From Pedobacter aquatilis (GTDB lineage Bacteria; Bacteroidota; Bacteroidia; Sphingobacteriales; Sphingobacteriaceae), in assembly GCF_030409415.1 (NCBI RefSeq), contig NZ_JAUFPW010000035.1:124001-188000 (forward strand): 64,000 nt of DNA, in the 5' to 3' direction. Of this stretch, positions 32,563-42,032 are shown piece by piece (positions within the stretch are counted from its first letter, which is position 1; each line of letters begins with the position of its first letter). Below the pieces are notes generated by a model. That model searched no databases and was not told where the DNA came from. It worked only from the letters and a program-made list of their open reading frames with translations. Position numbers and translations under genes: made by a program.

Positions 32563-33129
32563 ATGAGCACGAACCAAACTGAAGATTTTGAGCTTTTATT
32601 GCAGTTGAGTAATGATGATGAAAAAGCATTTGATCAATTGTTTGCCAAGTATTATCCGGGTTTAATAAGGTTTTGCAAATCGCTGCTTCAATCATCAGAT
32701 GGCGAAGCAGAAGATTTTGTGCAGGATGTTTTTGTTAAACTTTGGCAAGGCCGAAAGACGCGATCTATACACACCGCATTAAATTCCTTTTTATACACTT
32801 CGGTTAAAAATAAAGTTTACGATCATTTCCGAAAAAACAAGATTCGTGCTTTTGTTTCAGTTGATTTTATTGAGGATAAGCCGATAGAAAATTATCAAAG
32901 TCCGGATCAGGTGCTGATGTATAAGGAACTCCATCTGGATATTCACCAAATGATTGCCTTATTGCCCGAAAGAACTGAACTCGTATTTAGAATGAACCGA
33001 CATGACCATCTTTCTTACGAAGAAATAGCAAAAATGCTCGGCATTTCCCTAAATTCGGTTAAAACTCACATGTATCGAGCTTTAAAATTCCTGAAAGAAA
33101 ACTTTCGTCATTACAATTCCCCTTCTTAA
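32563..33129 (+). CDS. ECF-type RNA polymerase sigma factor
   Basis: From the ATG at 32563 the product has 188 residues; an in-frame GTG at 32539 would extend it by eight. Region 2 is seen in AFDQLFAKYYPGLIRFCK and EDFVQDVFVKLW, and region 4 in LPERTELVFRM and SYEEIAKMLGISLNSVKTHM. It belongs to the Bacteroidota ECF group that works with FecR-type anti-sigma factors and STN-bearing SusC transporters. The anti-sigma gene follows after 100 bases and susC after that. Activation is expected when substrate binds SusC and the signal passes through the STN domain to FecR, freeing this sigma factor. Confidence 0.94.
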   Translation: MSTNQTEDFELLLQLSNDDEKAFDQLFAKYYPGLIRFCKSLLQSSDGEAEDFVQDVFVKLWQGRKTRSIHTALNSFLYTSVKNKVYDHFRKNKIRAFVSVDFIEDKPIENYQSPDQVLMYKELHLDIHQMIALLPERTELVFRMNRHDHLSYEEIAKMLGISLNSVKTHMYRALKFLKENFRHYNSPS

Positions 33130-33229
33130 TGTTAAGTAATTGTTAATCATATTACTTTTTTGTTAAATGTAATTAATCTTGTAAGGATGTGATTATACTT
33201 TTTCGTCTTCCTTTTAAATACAACAGACA

Positions 33230-34225
33230 TTGGAAGAAAAAGAAATTTATTTATTAATTACACGATACCTGCAAAAGCAAACAACTACAGAAGAAAACGA
33301 AGTTCTCGCAGATTGGATTACAGATTCTGCAAAGAATGAGCAAACTTTTGAGGAGATTAAACTAACCTGGCAATACACTGTTTTTTCCAAAACGGAAGAA
33401 AGTGCCGATGCCCTTACAAGATTAAAATCAAGAATAAAACTTCATGAAGAGGAGAATATCGCAATCAAGAAACTGAATCCTTTTATGTGGAAAATGGTTG
33501 CAGCAAGTCTTGCCGCCATATTCATCGTTTCTTTTGGTCTTTACTATTTTTTGAAGCCTTCTCACGCAGCTAAAACCGAAATACTTATGGTAAGCACACG
33601 TTCAGGGGAAATGAAAAACATAACCTTAACTGATGGAACCAAAATATCGGTGGGGCCAAAAAGTATATTGCGCTATCCTGCAGTTTCTGTTGGTAATGAA
33701 CGAAATCTAGAATTAGATGGTGAGGCTTACTTTGAAGTTAGTAAAAATCCGCACAAACCCTTCCGCGTTAAAACTGCCGATTTAATTGTAAAAGTATTAG
33801 GAACGCATTTTAATGTTAATGCCAAAAAGAACCAAAAAGTAACAACCGTATCACTTCTGGAAGGCAAAGTTGAAGTTAACCTTAATGGTGACAAAGATGA
33901 TGCTTATTTGCTAAAGCCTGGTCAGGAACTTTCTTTTGACAGGAGCAGTCTTCGTATGTTTCAACGTAGCCTTGACAGTGTAAATGTGTTGGGCTGGATG
34001 ACTAAAACGCTCACTTTTAGTAATGAAAAATTGAGCGATGCTGCAGTTAAAATAGAAAATATGTATGGTGTTAAAATCATCTTTGCCGACCAAGCCACAG
34101 CCGATACACGCATTTATGCACAGTTTAAGGGCGATAAATTGGAAGATGTACTTACGATTATTTGCGCACCAGGAAATTTAGAATATCGTAAACAAGGAAA
34201 TAAAATTTACATAAACGCTAAGTAA
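33230..34225 (+). CDS. FecR family anti-sigma factor
   Basis: The 331-residue protein starts at a TTG. An in-frame stop at 33215 leaves no upstream ATG, and the first internal ATG would delete the cytoplasmic domain, so TTG is the likely start. It has a cytoplasmic anti-sigma part (1-85), one transmembrane helix (about 86-110) and a periplasmic FecR domain (about 120-215; TRSGEMKNITLTDGTKISVG and GEAYFEVSKNPHKPF). A C-terminal DUF4974-like domain (about 255-330) contains FSNEKLSDAAVKIENMYGVK. It links the STN domain of the next gene's SusC to the sigma factor encoded just before. Family and role are clear. Confidence 0.94.
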   Translation: MEEKEIYLLITRYLQKQTTTEENEVLADWITDSAKNEQTFEEIKLTWQYTVFSKTEESADALTRLKSRIKLHEEENIAIKKLNPFMWKMVAASLAAIFIVSFGLYYFLKPSHAAKTEILMVSTRSGEMKNITLTDGTKISVGPKSILRYPAVSVGNERNLELDGEAYFEVSKNPHKPFRVKTADLIVKVLGTHFNVNAKKNQKVTTVSLLEGKVEVNLNGDKDDAYLLKPGQELSFDRSSLRMFQRSLDSVNVLGWMTKTLTFSNEKLSDAAVKIENMYGVKIIFADQATADTRIYAQFKGDKLEDVLTIICAPGNLEYRKQGNKIYINAK

Positions 34226-34284
34226 TGAAATAGAAAGAAAAGAATTAAGACTGTGTTAAGCATAGTCACCTTAAAAAAAAGAAA

Positions 34285-34305
34285 CCGGCATGGTCGAGAT
34301 GCCGG
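34285..34305 (+). promoter_or_regulatory. Stem-loop between fecR and susC
   Basis: CCGGCAT (34285-34291) and ATGCCGG (34299-34305) form a 7-bp GC-rich stem with a 7-base loop, 52 bases before the susC start. No T run follows, so it is more likely an mRNA-processing or attenuation structure than a terminator. Confidence 0.45.
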
Positions 34306-34356
34306 CTATTAATCGCCAAATAAACACTAAAATTTAATTAACGAATTTGCTAATTT

Positions 34357-37300
34357 ATGAAAAAAAAGATCTACAATGCGTCTTTAATTTCGTTGAAAAA
34401 TGGTTTTACAATAGCCTGTCTATTGATGACTTTTTTCAACACTGCTTTTGCCAACCCTGGAAGAAACGCAGAAAAGAGTCTTGCCGAGGTAAAGTGCTCC
34501 ATCAAAATGAACAACCAATCTTTGGAAAATGTTTTTAACGTAATCCACAAACAAACCAATTTTAGCTTTGTATGTGTAGATCGTAATGGTTTTATGCAGA
34601 AACAAGTCAGCTTAAATGAAACCAACAGCAACTTAGAACAAGTGCTTAAGAAAATTTCATCGGCTGTGCCATTTACCTACACCAAGCTAAGCAATAAAAT
34701 TATTTTAAAACCATTAGAGAAATTGACCAACATCGAAGTGCCGAGAATTATCAAAGGTCATGTTACCGATAAAGATAATCAGGGTATTCCGGGTGTTTCA
34801 GTATTAATTAAAGGTACCAATACGGGTACAGTTACCAATCAAGATGGCGATTTCTCAATCAAAGCCGATAATGGTGCTGTTCTCGTATTTAAGAGTATTG
34901 GTTACCAAATTAAGGAAGTTTCTGTTGATGATGCAAACGCTTACAAAATTGAATTGCTCGAAGACAGTAAGGCATTATCAGAAGTGGTGGTTACTGCCCT
35001 CGGTATTAAAAAAGAACGTGCTAAATTGGGTTACGTAGTTCAGGAAGTTCAGGGCGAAAATTTAGTAAAAGCCAGAGAACCAAACATTATTAATTCACTT
35101 ACCGGTCGTGTGGCTGGTTTAAACATTACCAATTCAACCGACCTGTTTCAAGACCCGGGCATTTCATTAAGGGGTAGAAAACCCCTTGTTGTTATTGATG
35201 GTATTCCAGATCAATCGGCAGATTTATATCGTGTGAATGCTGATGATGTTGAATCGGTAACCGTTTTAAAAGGTGCAAATGCTTCCGCATTATATGGTTC
35301 AATCGGGCAGAATGGTGCCATTATGATTACCACCAAACGTGGTAAGGGCAAAGATTTAAGTATTGATGTAAATAGTTCCACGCAAATTCAGCCAAGTTTT
35401 ATCCGCATTCCTGAAGTACAAACGGAATATGGCGCAGGTTTTAAAGGTAAGTATACTTATGTTGATGGCTCAGGTGGTGGGCCAGAAGGTTCAGGCTGGA
35501 TTTGGGGACCAAAATTAGACCAACCAGATCCTACAACGCCGAGTGGCTTTTTTGAAACACCTCAGTTCAACAGTCCGAGAAATCCGGTTACTGGCCAGTT
35601 GGTTCCGTTGCCTTTTATCTCAAGAGGAAAAAATAATGTTAAAGATTTCTTCCAAACAGGATTAATAGCGAGTAACAACATCAGTATTACTCAGAGTGGA
35701 GATAAAGGTTCTTTCCGGGCATCAGCTTCGCATATTTACCAACGTGGTATTGTACCAAATACTGATTTACAAAACAGTTCATTCAATATTTCAGGAAATT
35801 ATAAGTTATCAGAAAACTTCACGGTTGATGCTAGATTAAATTATAACCGCCAGTTTACTAAAAACTTCCCTGAAACAGGTTATGGGCCAACAAACTATCT
35901 ATATAACTTAATTTTATGGACAGGTGCCGACGTAAGTGTTGAAGATTTGAGAGATTATTGGATTCCGGGTAAAGAAGGTATTCAACAGCGTAATTATAAT
36001 ACTTCGTACTATAATAATCCATATTTTCAGGCTTATGAATATTTAAGAGGTTACGATAAAGACAATACTTTCGGTTCACTAAATCTTAACTACAAGATAA
36101 GTCCATCTTTTAGTGTTCAATTTAGAAACGGTATCAACGGTTACGGTTTAAATCGTACTTACAAAGAGCCAATGAGTTATATCGGTTACGGTAATAAATC
36201 AAGAGGGCAATTTACCGTTGCAACCGGAAATTATATAGATTTAGTTTCGGATTTGATTGGTGATTACAACCACACTTTTACCGATAAATTTAAGTTACAC
36301 GCACAAGTTGGTGCAGCAAACTATTACAGAAATCACAAATATGGTTCTACCAGTACAGATGGTTTAACCATTCCGGGTTTTTATAATTTAAGCAATTCTG
36401 CAAACCCAATTCAGGGTAATAACTTTGTAGAAGAAAGACGTACAAGTAGTTTGTATGCGGTTTTAGATTTAGAATTTTTAAATGCAATTTACTTAACTGC
36501 AACTGGAAGAAACGATGTTATTTCTACGTTACCAACTGCAAATAATAGCTTTTTCTATCCATCGGTGACTACATCTGTGGTGGTTTCTCAACTTACTAAA
36601 TTGCCAAAGTGGTTTAGTTATTTAAAAGCTCGTGGTTCATGGTCGAGGGTTTCTAGTGCAACTTTAAATGATAACGCTTACACTTACAGTTATTTGCCAT
36701 CATTTAATAAGGGCACAATTTGGAATAGTGTTCCTTCTTTAACCTTTGGTGATGCTTTGCTAAATGGAAATCTTATACCTCAAACTTCTGACAGCTGGGA
36801 GGTTGGTGTAGATACTAAATTCTTCAATAATAGATTAAGTTTAGAGGCAACTTATTATCAAACCAAAGATTTTAACAATATTGTTTCAATCCCAACATCA
36901 ATAACAAGTGCATACAACAGCCAATTGGCAAATGGTAACGTTTTCCAACGTAAGGGTTTAGAGTTTGTACTTTCTGGAACGGTTTTAAAAAGCAGCGATT
37001 TCAGCTGGAACATGGCGGTTAACTTAAGTAAATACCGCAGATACCTTAAAGAAATTTATGGCGGTGCTGAAACCCTAAACTTTTTAAGAGTTGGCGATCG
37101 TACCGATAAAATCTTCACTTCAGTTTATCAAACCAACAGTCAGGGACAATTTATTTATGGTAGTAATGGTTTTCCGTTGAATGATACTTTCTCTAGATTT
37201 TTAGGTTATCAATCTCCAGACTGGACATATGGTATCGAAAATACCTTCAATTACAAAGCCTTTACTTTAAAGTTTTTGGTTGATGGACGTTTAGGCGGTA

Positions 37301-37782
37301 TGATGTATTCTACTACTAACCAAAAAATGTGGTGGGGTGGAACTAATCCTGGAACGCTTAACCAATATCGTGTAGATGCAAATGCAGGCAGATCTACATT
37401 TATTGGCGACGGTGTGGTTGTGGTTAGCGGTGCAGCTACTTATGATGCGAATGGAAACATTACCAGCGATACCCGCGTTTTTGCTCCAAATACAAGAGCG
37501 GTAAACTACATCGATTATATGACCAACACCAGTAACGGCGCTTATAACAACTACAATTACTTCTCGCAAACTTTCTTAAAATTAAGAGAGGTAACCATCG
37601 GTTGGCAAGTGCCAAGTAAGTTATTAGGTAAATCTTTTATCAAAGGACTTGATTTCTCAATTGTAGGACGTAACCTGCTCTTATTCTCAAAAATGCCAAA
37701 CGTAGATCCTGATCCAGCTTCAGATAATCTACAAACACCATCAACACGTTCATTTGGCTTTAATGTAAACCTTAAGTTTTAA
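34357..37782 (+). CDS. SusC/RagA TonB-dependent transporter with STN signalling domain
   Basis: The 1141-residue protein has a signal peptide (about 1-33), an N-terminal secretin/TonB STN domain (about 45-110; KCSIKMNNQSLENVFNVIHK and FVCVDRNGF), a CarboxypepD_reg-like domain (about 128-205), a plug (about 210-335; VVVTALGIKKERAKLGYVVQ, VVIDGIPDQS) and a large beta-barrel ending FGFNVNLKF. The STN domain marks it as a signal-transducing transporter that talks to the FecR protein encoded upstream. It pairs with the SusD encoded 11 bases downstream. Because the only hydrolase in this locus is an NPP-type phosphatase, the imported substrate may be phosphorylated rather than a plain glycan. Confidence 0.95.
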   Translation: MKKKIYNASLISLKNGFTIACLLMTFFNTAFANPGRNAEKSLAEVKCSIKMNNQSLENVFNVIHKQTNFSFVCVDRNGFMQKQVSLNETNSNLEQVLKKISSAVPFTYTKLSNKIILKPLEKLTNIEVPRIIKGHVTDKDNQGIPGVSVLIKGTNTGTVTNQDGDFSIKADNGAVLVFKSIGYQIKEVSVDDANAYKIELLEDSKALSEVVVTALGIKKERAKLGYVVQEVQGENLVKAREPNIINSLTGRVAGLNITNSTDLFQDPGISLRGRKPLVVIDGIPDQSADLYRVNADDVESVTVLKGANASALYGSIGQNGAIMITTKRGKGKDLSIDVNSSTQIQPSFIRIPEVQTEYGAGFKGKYTYVDGSGGGPEGSGWIWGPKLDQPDPTTPSGFFETPQFNSPRNPVTGQLVPLPFISRGKNNVKDFFQTGLIASNNISITQSGDKGSFRASASHIYQRGIVPNTDLQNSSFNISGNYKLSENFTVDARLNYNRQFTKNFPETGYGPTNYLYNLILWTGADVSVEDLRDYWIPGKEGIQQRNYNTSYYNNPYFQAYEYLRGYDKDNTFGSLNLNYKISPSFSVQFRNGINGYGLNRTYKEPMSYIGYGNKSRGQFTVATGNYIDLVSDLIGDYNHTFTDKFKLHAQVGAANYYRNHKYGSTSTDGLTIPGFYNLSNSANPIQGNNFVEERRTSSLYAVLDLEFLNAIYLTATGRNDVISTLPTANNSFFYPSVTTSVVVSQLTKLPKWFSYLKARGSWSRVSSATLNDNAYTYSYLPSFNKGTIWNSVPSLTFGDALLNGNLIPQTSDSWEVGVDTKFFNNRLSLEATYYQTKDFNNIVSIPTSITSAYNSQLANGNVFQRKGLEFVLSGTVLKSSDFSWNMAVNLSKYRRYLKEIYGGAETLNFLRVGDRTDKIFTSVYQTNSQGQFIYGSNGFPLNDTFSRFLGYQSPDWTYGIENTFNYKAFTLKFLVDGRLGGMMYSTTNQKMWWGGTNPGTLNQYRVDANAGRSTFIGDGVVVVSGAATYDANGNITSDTRVFAPNTRAVNYIDYMTNTSNGAYNNYNYFSQTFLKLREVTIGWQVPSKLLGKSFIKGLDFSIVGRNLLLFSKMPNVDPDPASDNLQTPSTRSFGFNVNLKF

Positions 37783-37793
37783 TCTGCACGAAT

Positions 37794-39251
37794 ATGAAAA
37801 AGACATTATATCTGTTATTATTTACTGCACTTACACAAGTAGGTTGCAAGAAATTTAGCGAATTCCAGACAGACCCCAACAAATCGACTATTGCTACGCC
37901 CGATTTACTTTTAAATGCAGTTGAGCAAACAGCTTTTCAAACAACTGATATTACGGTAGCATTTGCTTCACGCCAGATGGTTTATACCGATGCGGTTTCG
38001 TTAAGCCAATATTACGGCTGGAACAGAGGCAGCTTCGGTAACTTTAATAACCTACGTCAGGTTATGAAAATGGAGCAGGCCGCAACAAGTCAAAACAAAC
38101 CAGAATACCAGCCAATTGCAAAGTTTTTCAGGGCTTGGTATTTCTTACAATTAACCCAAATGTTTGGCGATATTCCTTACAGTCAGGCTTTAAAAGGCGA
38201 TGAAAATGTGCCTAGTCCGGTTTATGATAAGCAAGAGGATATTTATTTTAACATCTTGAATGATTTAAAAGCTGCTAACGGATTGATTACTGCAAACACG
38301 CCAAACATCCAGGGTGATATTGTTTTTAATGGCAATATGCAACAATGGAAACGTGTAATTAATACCTTATCGCTTAGGGTTTTGATGAGTTTATCCATTA
38401 AGGAAAACGATGCGAGATTTGAGGTTAAAAAGCGTTTTGCGGAGATTGTTGCTAATCCTACAGAATATCCAATTTTAACAAGCAATGCAGATAATGCACA
38501 ATTAAAGTTTTATGATTTAGCTGGAAACCGTTATCCATATTTTAATAATAACGATATACAAACCACCAACTACATGGAAGAAACTTTTGTTAATTTATTG
38601 AAATCGTTAAAGGATGTGCGTCTTTTTAACTTTGCAGATAAAGCCACCAAATTCTCGGCATTACCTGTAAACGATTTTAATGCTTATGGTGGTGCAAGAG
38701 GAAGCGCACCTGTTAATGAAAATAATGCAAAAACAGTTGCCGGTGAGGTTTCGAAAATTAAACCACGTTATTACAACAATCCAACTAACGAGCCAAGCAT
38801 TGCCTTAGGTTATGCAGAATTGCAGTTTATTTTGGCAGAAGGTGTGCAAAGAGGTTGGATTACCGGAAGCGCAAACGATTTTTATCAAAAAGGTATCAGA
38901 GCTTCTATGCAATTTTACGGCATTGATGAGGCCACAATTGTTACTTATCTGGCACAACCAGCGGTACAGTTAGCTTCAGCATCTGGTCCGATTTCCAATA
39001 TCATTACTCAAAAATACATTGCTTCATTTATGAATGGTGGATGGCAACCATTTTACGAGCAACGAAGAACGGGTTTTCCAGTTTTTGATACAACAGGTGC
39101 AGGTATGTTGAACGAAAAACGCATTCCTAAACGTTGGATGTATCCTGAATCTGAATTGAGGTTGAATCAACAAAATGTTTCAGCAGCAATTTCAAGACAA
39201 TATCCGCAAGGCGATGATATTAATCAGGTAATGTGGTTGCTTAAACCTTAA
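37794..39251 (+). CDS. SusD/RagB family lipoprotein (SusD-like_2 type)
   Basis: The 485-residue protein is a lipoprotein (lipobox TQVGC, Cys18) with the pattern of the second SusD family: KFSEFQTDPNKSTIATPDLLL, then PEYQPIAKFFRAWYFLQLTQ followed by MFGDIPYSQALKGDEN, and near the end RIPKRWMYPESELRLNQQN. It is shorter than the SusDs at 20592 and 52994. It binds the substrate at the surface for the STN-SusC encoded just upstream. A repeat element follows at 39311-39400. Confidence 0.92.
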   Translation: MKKTLYLLLFTALTQVGCKKFSEFQTDPNKSTIATPDLLLNAVEQTAFQTTDITVAFASRQMVYTDAVSLSQYYGWNRGSFGNFNNLRQVMKMEQAATSQNKPEYQPIAKFFRAWYFLQLTQMFGDIPYSQALKGDENVPSPVYDKQEDIYFNILNDLKAANGLITANTPNIQGDIVFNGNMQQWKRVINTLSLRVLMSLSIKENDARFEVKKRFAEIVANPTEYPILTSNADNAQLKFYDLAGNRYPYFNNNDIQTTNYMEETFVNLLKSLKDVRLFNFADKATKFSALPVNDFNAYGGARGSAPVNENNAKTVAGEVSKIKPRYYNNPTNEPSIALGYAELQFILAEGVQRGWITGSANDFYQKGIRASMQFYGIDEATIVTYLAQPAVQLASASGPISNIITQKYIASFMNGGWQPFYEQRRTGFPVFDTTGAGMLNEKRIPKRWMYPESELRLNQQNVSAAISRQYPQGDDINQVMWLLKP

Positions 39252-39310
39252 ACCTTAAATGGTGCTGTATCGTAATGAAGTGAATATTTGTAAAGGATTT
39301 GATTTGACGC

Positions 39311-39400
39311 TTTCGTCATGCTCAGCTTGACTGGGCATCTTAATGCTTAAGTTATACATTGTGCGCATTAAGATTTCCGTTTTCACGGCAATGACGACTT
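39311..39400. repeat. Nested inverted-repeat intergenic element
   Basis: The element has outer arms CGTCAT (39314-39319) and ATGACG (39391-39396) and inner arms GCATCTTAATGC (39335-39346) and GCATTAAGAT (39365-39374). It stands alone between susD and the phosphatase gene, does not look like a terminator and codes for nothing. Layouts of this kind are typical of dispersed, REP-like sequences. The copy number cannot be judged from one window. Confidence 0.6.
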
Positions 39401-39482
39401 TCCAAGATTAATCTAATATCAATATTAATTTATGATACAGTACCTCTTGGATTAAAAAATCTCAATATTTTAAAAGGAAGAA

Positions 39483-40712
39483 ATGATAAAAAAATCTATA
39501 GTGTTGCTTTTACTTACCATCTCGATGAATGTGTGGGCGCAAAAGGCAAAAAAAACAGTTTTTATTATAGCTGATGGTATTCCGGCAGATTTGATTGAAC
39601 GCCTTGACCTGCCAAATATCAAAAGAATCATTAAAGATGGAAGTTATACCAGAATGAGCGTTGGTGGTGAAAAGGGTGGTTATAGTCAAACACCAACCAT
39701 ATCTGCGGTTGGTTACAATAGTTTGTTAACAGGTGTTTGGTTTAATAAGCACAACATTCCAGATAACGATATCAAAGACCCGAATTACAATTACCAGAAT
39801 ATTTTCAGGTTTTTTAAAACCCAATACCCTGCAAAAAAGACTGCAATATTTTCGAGTTGGTTAGATAACAGAACGAAATTACTCGGGCATAATTTGCCTG
39901 CTGCCGGTAACTTACAAGTAGACCAATATTTTGATGGTTACGAATTAGATACGGTTAATTTTAAACATGATAAAGCCCGTGAGTTTATGGGTAGAATTGA
40001 TGAAAAAGTAATTAGTGAAGCTACTGCAACTTTGAAAAAAGATGCACCAGATTTATCGTGGATTTACTTAGAATATACAGATGATATGGGGCATATGCAT
40101 GGCGATAGTCCGCAGTTTACGGCTGCTATTAAGAAATTAGATGTGCAGTTGGGCAAGGTTTATGATGCGATAAACTATCGAAAAAAGAATTTTAATGAAG
40201 ATTGGTTAATGGTGGTAACTACCGATCATGGTCGGGATGAAAAAACTGGTAAAAACCATGGCGGTCAATCGGCCAGACAACGCAGTACCTGGATGCTAAG
40301 CAATTATCCAGGCTTAAATAATTACAGCAAATATTTTCACCCGGCGATTGTGGATATCATGCCAACAATTGCAAGATTTATGTCGGTTAATATTCCAAAA
40401 GCTAATCTTTACGAAGTAGATGGCATTCCATTAATTGGCGAAGTTTCGATAGCTGATATCAATGCAAATTACATTCAGGGAAATTTAGATGTAAGCTGGA
40501 AATCACTACAAAATACAGGAACAGTTAAAGTATGGATTGCGCCAACAAATAATTTTAAAGTTGGCAGAGTAGATAATTACCAGCTTTTAGCAGAAGTTCC
40601 GGTTAGCGATAATCATGCTTTGGTTAATGTAGAAAAATATCCTTCAAAATTCTATAAGGTTGTTTTAGAAGCTAAAAATAATACGCTAAATCGCTGGATA
40701 GTGTTGAATTAG
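39483..40712 (+). CDS. Secreted alkaline-phosphatase-superfamily hydrolase (NPP-like phosphodiesterase)
   Basis: The 409-residue protein has a signal peptide (ending VWAQ, residue 20). Metal ligands of the nucleotide pyrophosphatase/phosphodiesterase family are seen: Asp31 in FIIADGIP, Asp200/Asp201 and His204 in [11 protein letters not shown], Asp248-His249 in [11 protein letters not shown] and His259 in KNHGG. The nucleophile lies in [17 protein letters not shown], probably Thr72 or Ser74. A C-terminal ~80-residue beta-rich tail follows the catalytic domain. NPP-like enzymes split phosphodiesters or phosphomonoesters in the periplasm. It follows a SusCD pair, suggesting a phosphate-bearing substrate such as a phosphorylated glycan, teichoic-acid-like polymer or nucleotide; which one is unknown. 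Confidence 0.88.
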   Translation: MIKKSIVLLLLTISMNVWAQKAKKTVFIIADGIPADLIERLDLPNIKRIIKDGSYTRMSVGGEKGGYSQTPTISAVGYNSLLTGVWFNKHNIPDNDIKDPNYNYQNIFRFFKTQYPAKKTAIFSSWLDNRTKLLGHNLPAAGNLQVDQYFDGYELDTVNFKHDKAREFMGRIDEKVISEATATLKKDAPDLSWIYLEYTDDMGHMHGDSPQFTAAIKKLDVQLGKVYDAINYRKKNFNEDWLMVVTTDHGRDEKTGKNHGGQSARQRSTWMLSNYPGLNNYSKYFHPAIVDIMPTIARFMSVNIPKANLYEVDGIPLIGEVSIADINANYIQGNLDVSWKSLQNTGTVKVWIAPTNNFKVGRVDNYQLLAEVPVSDNHALVNVEKYPSKFYKVVLEAKNNTLNRWIVLN

Positions 40713-40750
40713 GAAATTACATTATCAATAGTTGATTAATGGTTTCTCTA

Positions 40751-40790
40751 ACAAAAAGGATTGAACTACAAATAGCTCAATCCTTTTTGT
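40751..40790. terminator. Bidirectional terminator between converging genes
   Basis: A 14-bp perfect inverted repeat (ACAAAAAGGATTGA at 40751-40764, TCAATCCTTTTTGT at 40777-40790) with a 12-base loop carries A/T tracts on both sides. It can stop the phosphatase transcript and the VOC transcript. Confidence 0.8.
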
Positions 40791-40798
40791 AATTATTG

Positions 40799-41236
40799 TT
40801 ATTGCATTTTTGCAGGATCATCATAATTTACCATCCAATTTACACCGAACTTATCAGTAAACATGCCGAAGTAGGCACCCCAAAAGGTATCACTCATTGG
40901 CATCGTTGCTTGCCCGCCTGCAGAAAGTCCGTTAAATAATTTATCAGCTTCTTCCTTACTGTCGGCATTTATTGACACTGAAAAATTATTGCCTTGTACA
41001 AAAGCGGATTCATATTGCTCGCCATTATCGCTTCCCATTAAAACTGAAGCGCCGGTAGGTAACGATACATGCATAACTTTGTTTTTATCAGCTTCTGAAA
41101 CAGGAAATTCCTCACTTGGTGGCATTTCGCCGAAGCGGCCGATGTAAGTAAATTCTCCTCCAAAAACAGATTTATAGAAATTGAATGCTTCCTCGCAATT
41201 TCCGTTAAAATTTAAATAGGTGTTTGTTGTTGCCAT
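40799..41236 (-). CDS. VOC superfamily protein (PhnB/glyoxalase-like)
   Basis: The 145-residue cytoplasmic protein shows the PhnB-like pattern: YLNFNGNCEEAFNFYKSVFG at the start, VMHVSLPTGASVLMGSD in the middle and FWGAYFGMFTDKFGVNWMVN near the end. PhnB-like proteins have the paired beta-alpha-beta-beta-beta modules of the vicinal oxygen chelate fold, often without a known substrate. It is a single gene with a terminator at its 3' end. No functional specificity can be read. Confidence 0.9.
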   Translation of the reverse strand: MATTNTYLNFNGNCEEAFNFYKSVFGGEFTYIGRFGEMPPSEEFPVSEADKNKVMHVSLPTGASVLMGSDNGEQYESAFVQGNNFSVSINADSKEEADKLFNGLSAGGQATMPMSDTFWGAYFGMFTDKFGVNWMVNYDDPAKMQ

Positions 41237-41734
41237 ATTCTTATTTAGTTTATTTGGTTGTTTAAAATATCTTAATGCTAACTGGTTCTGTTCTATATTT
41301 CAACATTTTCTGTAAAGCCCAGTTTTCTTATGCTTTTTTAAGTAAGTATATTTTTAGCAGCAAAGCTGATGCAGAATACACCAAATTCACCGAATTCATA
41401 AGTTGTTTTTTTACTCTAAATTAGAATAATTTATAACCAGCTGCAAGTTTTTTATTAATTTGAAATGAAGAATAAGTTTATTTAAATCTAATTTATTTCA
41501 TGATTTCGTAATTTTTAGTGCAATTGAATTATAAATCATATCTAACAATTTGTAAGCAAAATCCAGCGAATGGCAGCAGAAATGAAGACTGCAACTAAAG
41601 ATAATAGTGATGAGTTTATTGTAGTACCTCTTAACAACACTAATGCTCAACTGTCAAGGTAAATAGACCTGAATTTTAAAAAAATCTTTAAAATGAAAAA
41701 CGAGACCGCAGTAGAAAAACTGACTTGTCTCGTT
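41237..41734. other. Intergenic region between the VOC gene and tRNA-Arg
   Basis: About 500 AT-rich bases. I see only one small open frame (41570-41662) and the tRNA terminator near the right end. No RNA gene or repeat is evident in the rest. Confidence 0.5.
41570..41662 (+). CDS. Possible 30-residue small ORF
   Basis: An ATG at 41570 opens a 30-codon frame encoding MAAEMKTATKDNS followed by DEFIVVPLNN and ending NAQLSR. I do not recognise it. It has no hydrophobic segment, no terminator of its own, and could be a chance frame or the start of a decayed gene. It is listed only because the intergenic region is otherwise empty. Confidence 0.22.
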   Translation: MAAEMKTATKDNSDEFIVVPLNNTNAQLSR

Positions 41735-41735
41735 T
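41690..41735 (-). terminator. Terminator of tRNA-Arg
   Basis: Read on the minus strand, AAACGAGAC (41735-41727) pairs with GTCTCGTTT (41706-41698) and runs into a five-T tract (41700-41696). It begins at the tRNA 3' end. Confidence 0.7.
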
Positions 41736-41809
41736 GGTGCTCCCGACGAGATTCGAACTCATATCGATGGTACCGGAAACCATAATTCTATCCATTGAAC
41801 TACGGGAGC
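41735..41809 (-). tRNA. tRNA-Arg (anticodon CCG), CCA encoded
   Basis: On the minus strand the full cloverleaf can be drawn: acceptor GCTCCCG/CGGGAGC, D arm GTTC...GAAT, anticodon stem ATGGT/ACCAT with loop TTCCGGT, T arm ATGAG/CTCGT with loop TTCGAAT, discriminator A and encoded CCA (41737-41735). The anticodon CCG occupies 41776-41774 and reads the arginine codon CGG. The D loop carries the A expected at position 20 for arginine tRNAs. Confidence 0.94.
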
Positions 41810-41950
41810 TTTTGGCTGCAAATATAGGGATTACGACTTTATATTTTTCTCGATTGAAGAAAAAGATCCATCTAGGAATGAATTTTAAGCAATTTACAAT
41901 TTAGAAAAAATCTATTGTGTTTAAGAAAATTAAATAAATACTTACAATTC

Positions 41951-41973
41951 TTATTTAGAATAATTAAAAATAA
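41951..41973. promoter_or_regulatory. Palindrome upstream of the siderophore receptor (possible Fur-type operator)
   Basis: The 23-base imperfect palindrome (outer arms TTATTT and AAATAA, inner AAT and ATT) lies about 60 bases before the receptor start. Size and A/T content fit an iron-regulator box, but it does not closely match the classical Fur consensus. Confidence 0.3.
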
Positions 41974-42032
41974 TTTTCTAATCTCATTTTAATTTCATTC
42001 TTTTGCGCCAACTAAGAATTAATCTAAATAAG

